From: Trichobilharzia regenti
Lineage: Eukaryota; Platyhelminthes; Trematoda; Strigeidida; Schistosomatidae
Reading direction: 5' to 3'
Assembly (NCBI GenBank): GCA_944472135.2
Contig: OX235265.1
Coordinates: 91,978,984-92,042,983, forward strand
Length of the DNA: 64,000 bases
This document shows, piece by piece, positions 63,766-64,000 of this stretch. The notes under the pieces are model-generated. The model was not told the DNA's origin. It did not search any database and saw only the letters and a program-made list of their open reading frames with translations. How positions within the stretch are numbered: position 1 is the first letter of the stretch; each line of letters begins with the position of its first letter. The position numbers were made by a program, and so were the translations under genes.

Positions 63766-64000
63766 ATTTTTCGTGATATAATACACAGTTTGATGAAATT
63801 TTAATCACCGGATGATGTTTTCGGTATAATTTATTGCTCATAATCACACCAATGTACTCAAACGTTTTCTTAAATTGCTTTGTATAGTTCTCTCTTCTCA
63901 ATGTACACAAAAATTCAGTTTATTGGTGTTACAGCATAAGATACAAAACGTCATCAAAAAGCTACCTGTTCTGAAGTCAGATACCATCAGATTCATGTGT
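63766..64000. other. No feature recognised
   Basis: AT-rich sequence up to the end of the window. Confidence 0.3.

Noticed and set aside
1..64000. CRISPR arrays, bacterial operons, rRNA, viral genes
   Set aside because: No regularly spaced short repeats, no Shine-Dalgarno-led gene strings, no rRNA-like conserved blocks and no capsid or envelope-type ORFs were seen.

Overview
The window reads as AT-rich, repeat-dominated nuclear DNA of a trematode flatworm, most likely a blood fluke (Schistosomatidae). The inference rests on the repeats: an Sm-alpha-like SINE with an embedded hammerhead ribozyme, RTE-clade LINEs of the SR2 type, CR1-clade LINEs of the SR1 type, and many Penelope-like elements (PLEs) with GIY-YIG endonuclease domains. 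Nothing bacterial, organellar or viral was seen. There are no operons, CRISPR arrays, rRNAs or convincing functional tRNA genes; the tRNA-like sequences are SINE heads.

Layout. 0-10 kb: RTE 3' end, SINE-B copy, a PLE palindrome (1664-2409), two types of hammerhead-bearing SINE, PLE-A, and two RTE copies meeting tail to tail. 10-19 kb: an Sm-alpha composite with a 13-bp target-site duplication (TSD), PLE-E, -D, -F and -G remnants, an RTE nested in PLE-E, and a long hairpin of PLE-H 3' sequence (18140-19130). 20-29 kb: a CR1 LINE with endonuclease and RT remnants, an unassigned inverted repeat, SINEs, RTE copies and a second CR1. 29-40 kb: PLE-B, PLE-C, an LTR-like repeat, and one probable host exon on the minus strand (34953-35223) resembling the linker before the HECT domain of UBE3C/UBE3B-type ubiquitin ligases. 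40-48 kb: SINEs, PLE-A copies head to head, and a CR1 copy with an uninterrupted 395-codon RT reading frame. 48-64 kb: an inverted relative of the 29-31 kb PLE-B, PLE-G and PLE-D, a second LTR-like copy inside an inverted repeat, two mirror-image RTE copies carrying a CCTA tetranucleotide expansion, and a PLE-H end.

How it fits together. The LINEs and PLEs supply reverse transcriptase. The SINE families appear to depend on them; SINE-B ends in the same 3' tail as the RTE LINEs. At least three non-autonomous families plus the PLE pseudo-LTRs carry hammerhead-like cores, so self-cleaving RNA is the recurring theme. Almost every coding remnant has stops or frameshifts. If the exon call is right, most of the window is intron of a host gene read on the minus strand.

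Limits: PLE letters A-H and SINE labels are local names based on similarity inside this window. Element boundaries are approximate unless a TSD is given. All identities come from reading, not from alignment software.
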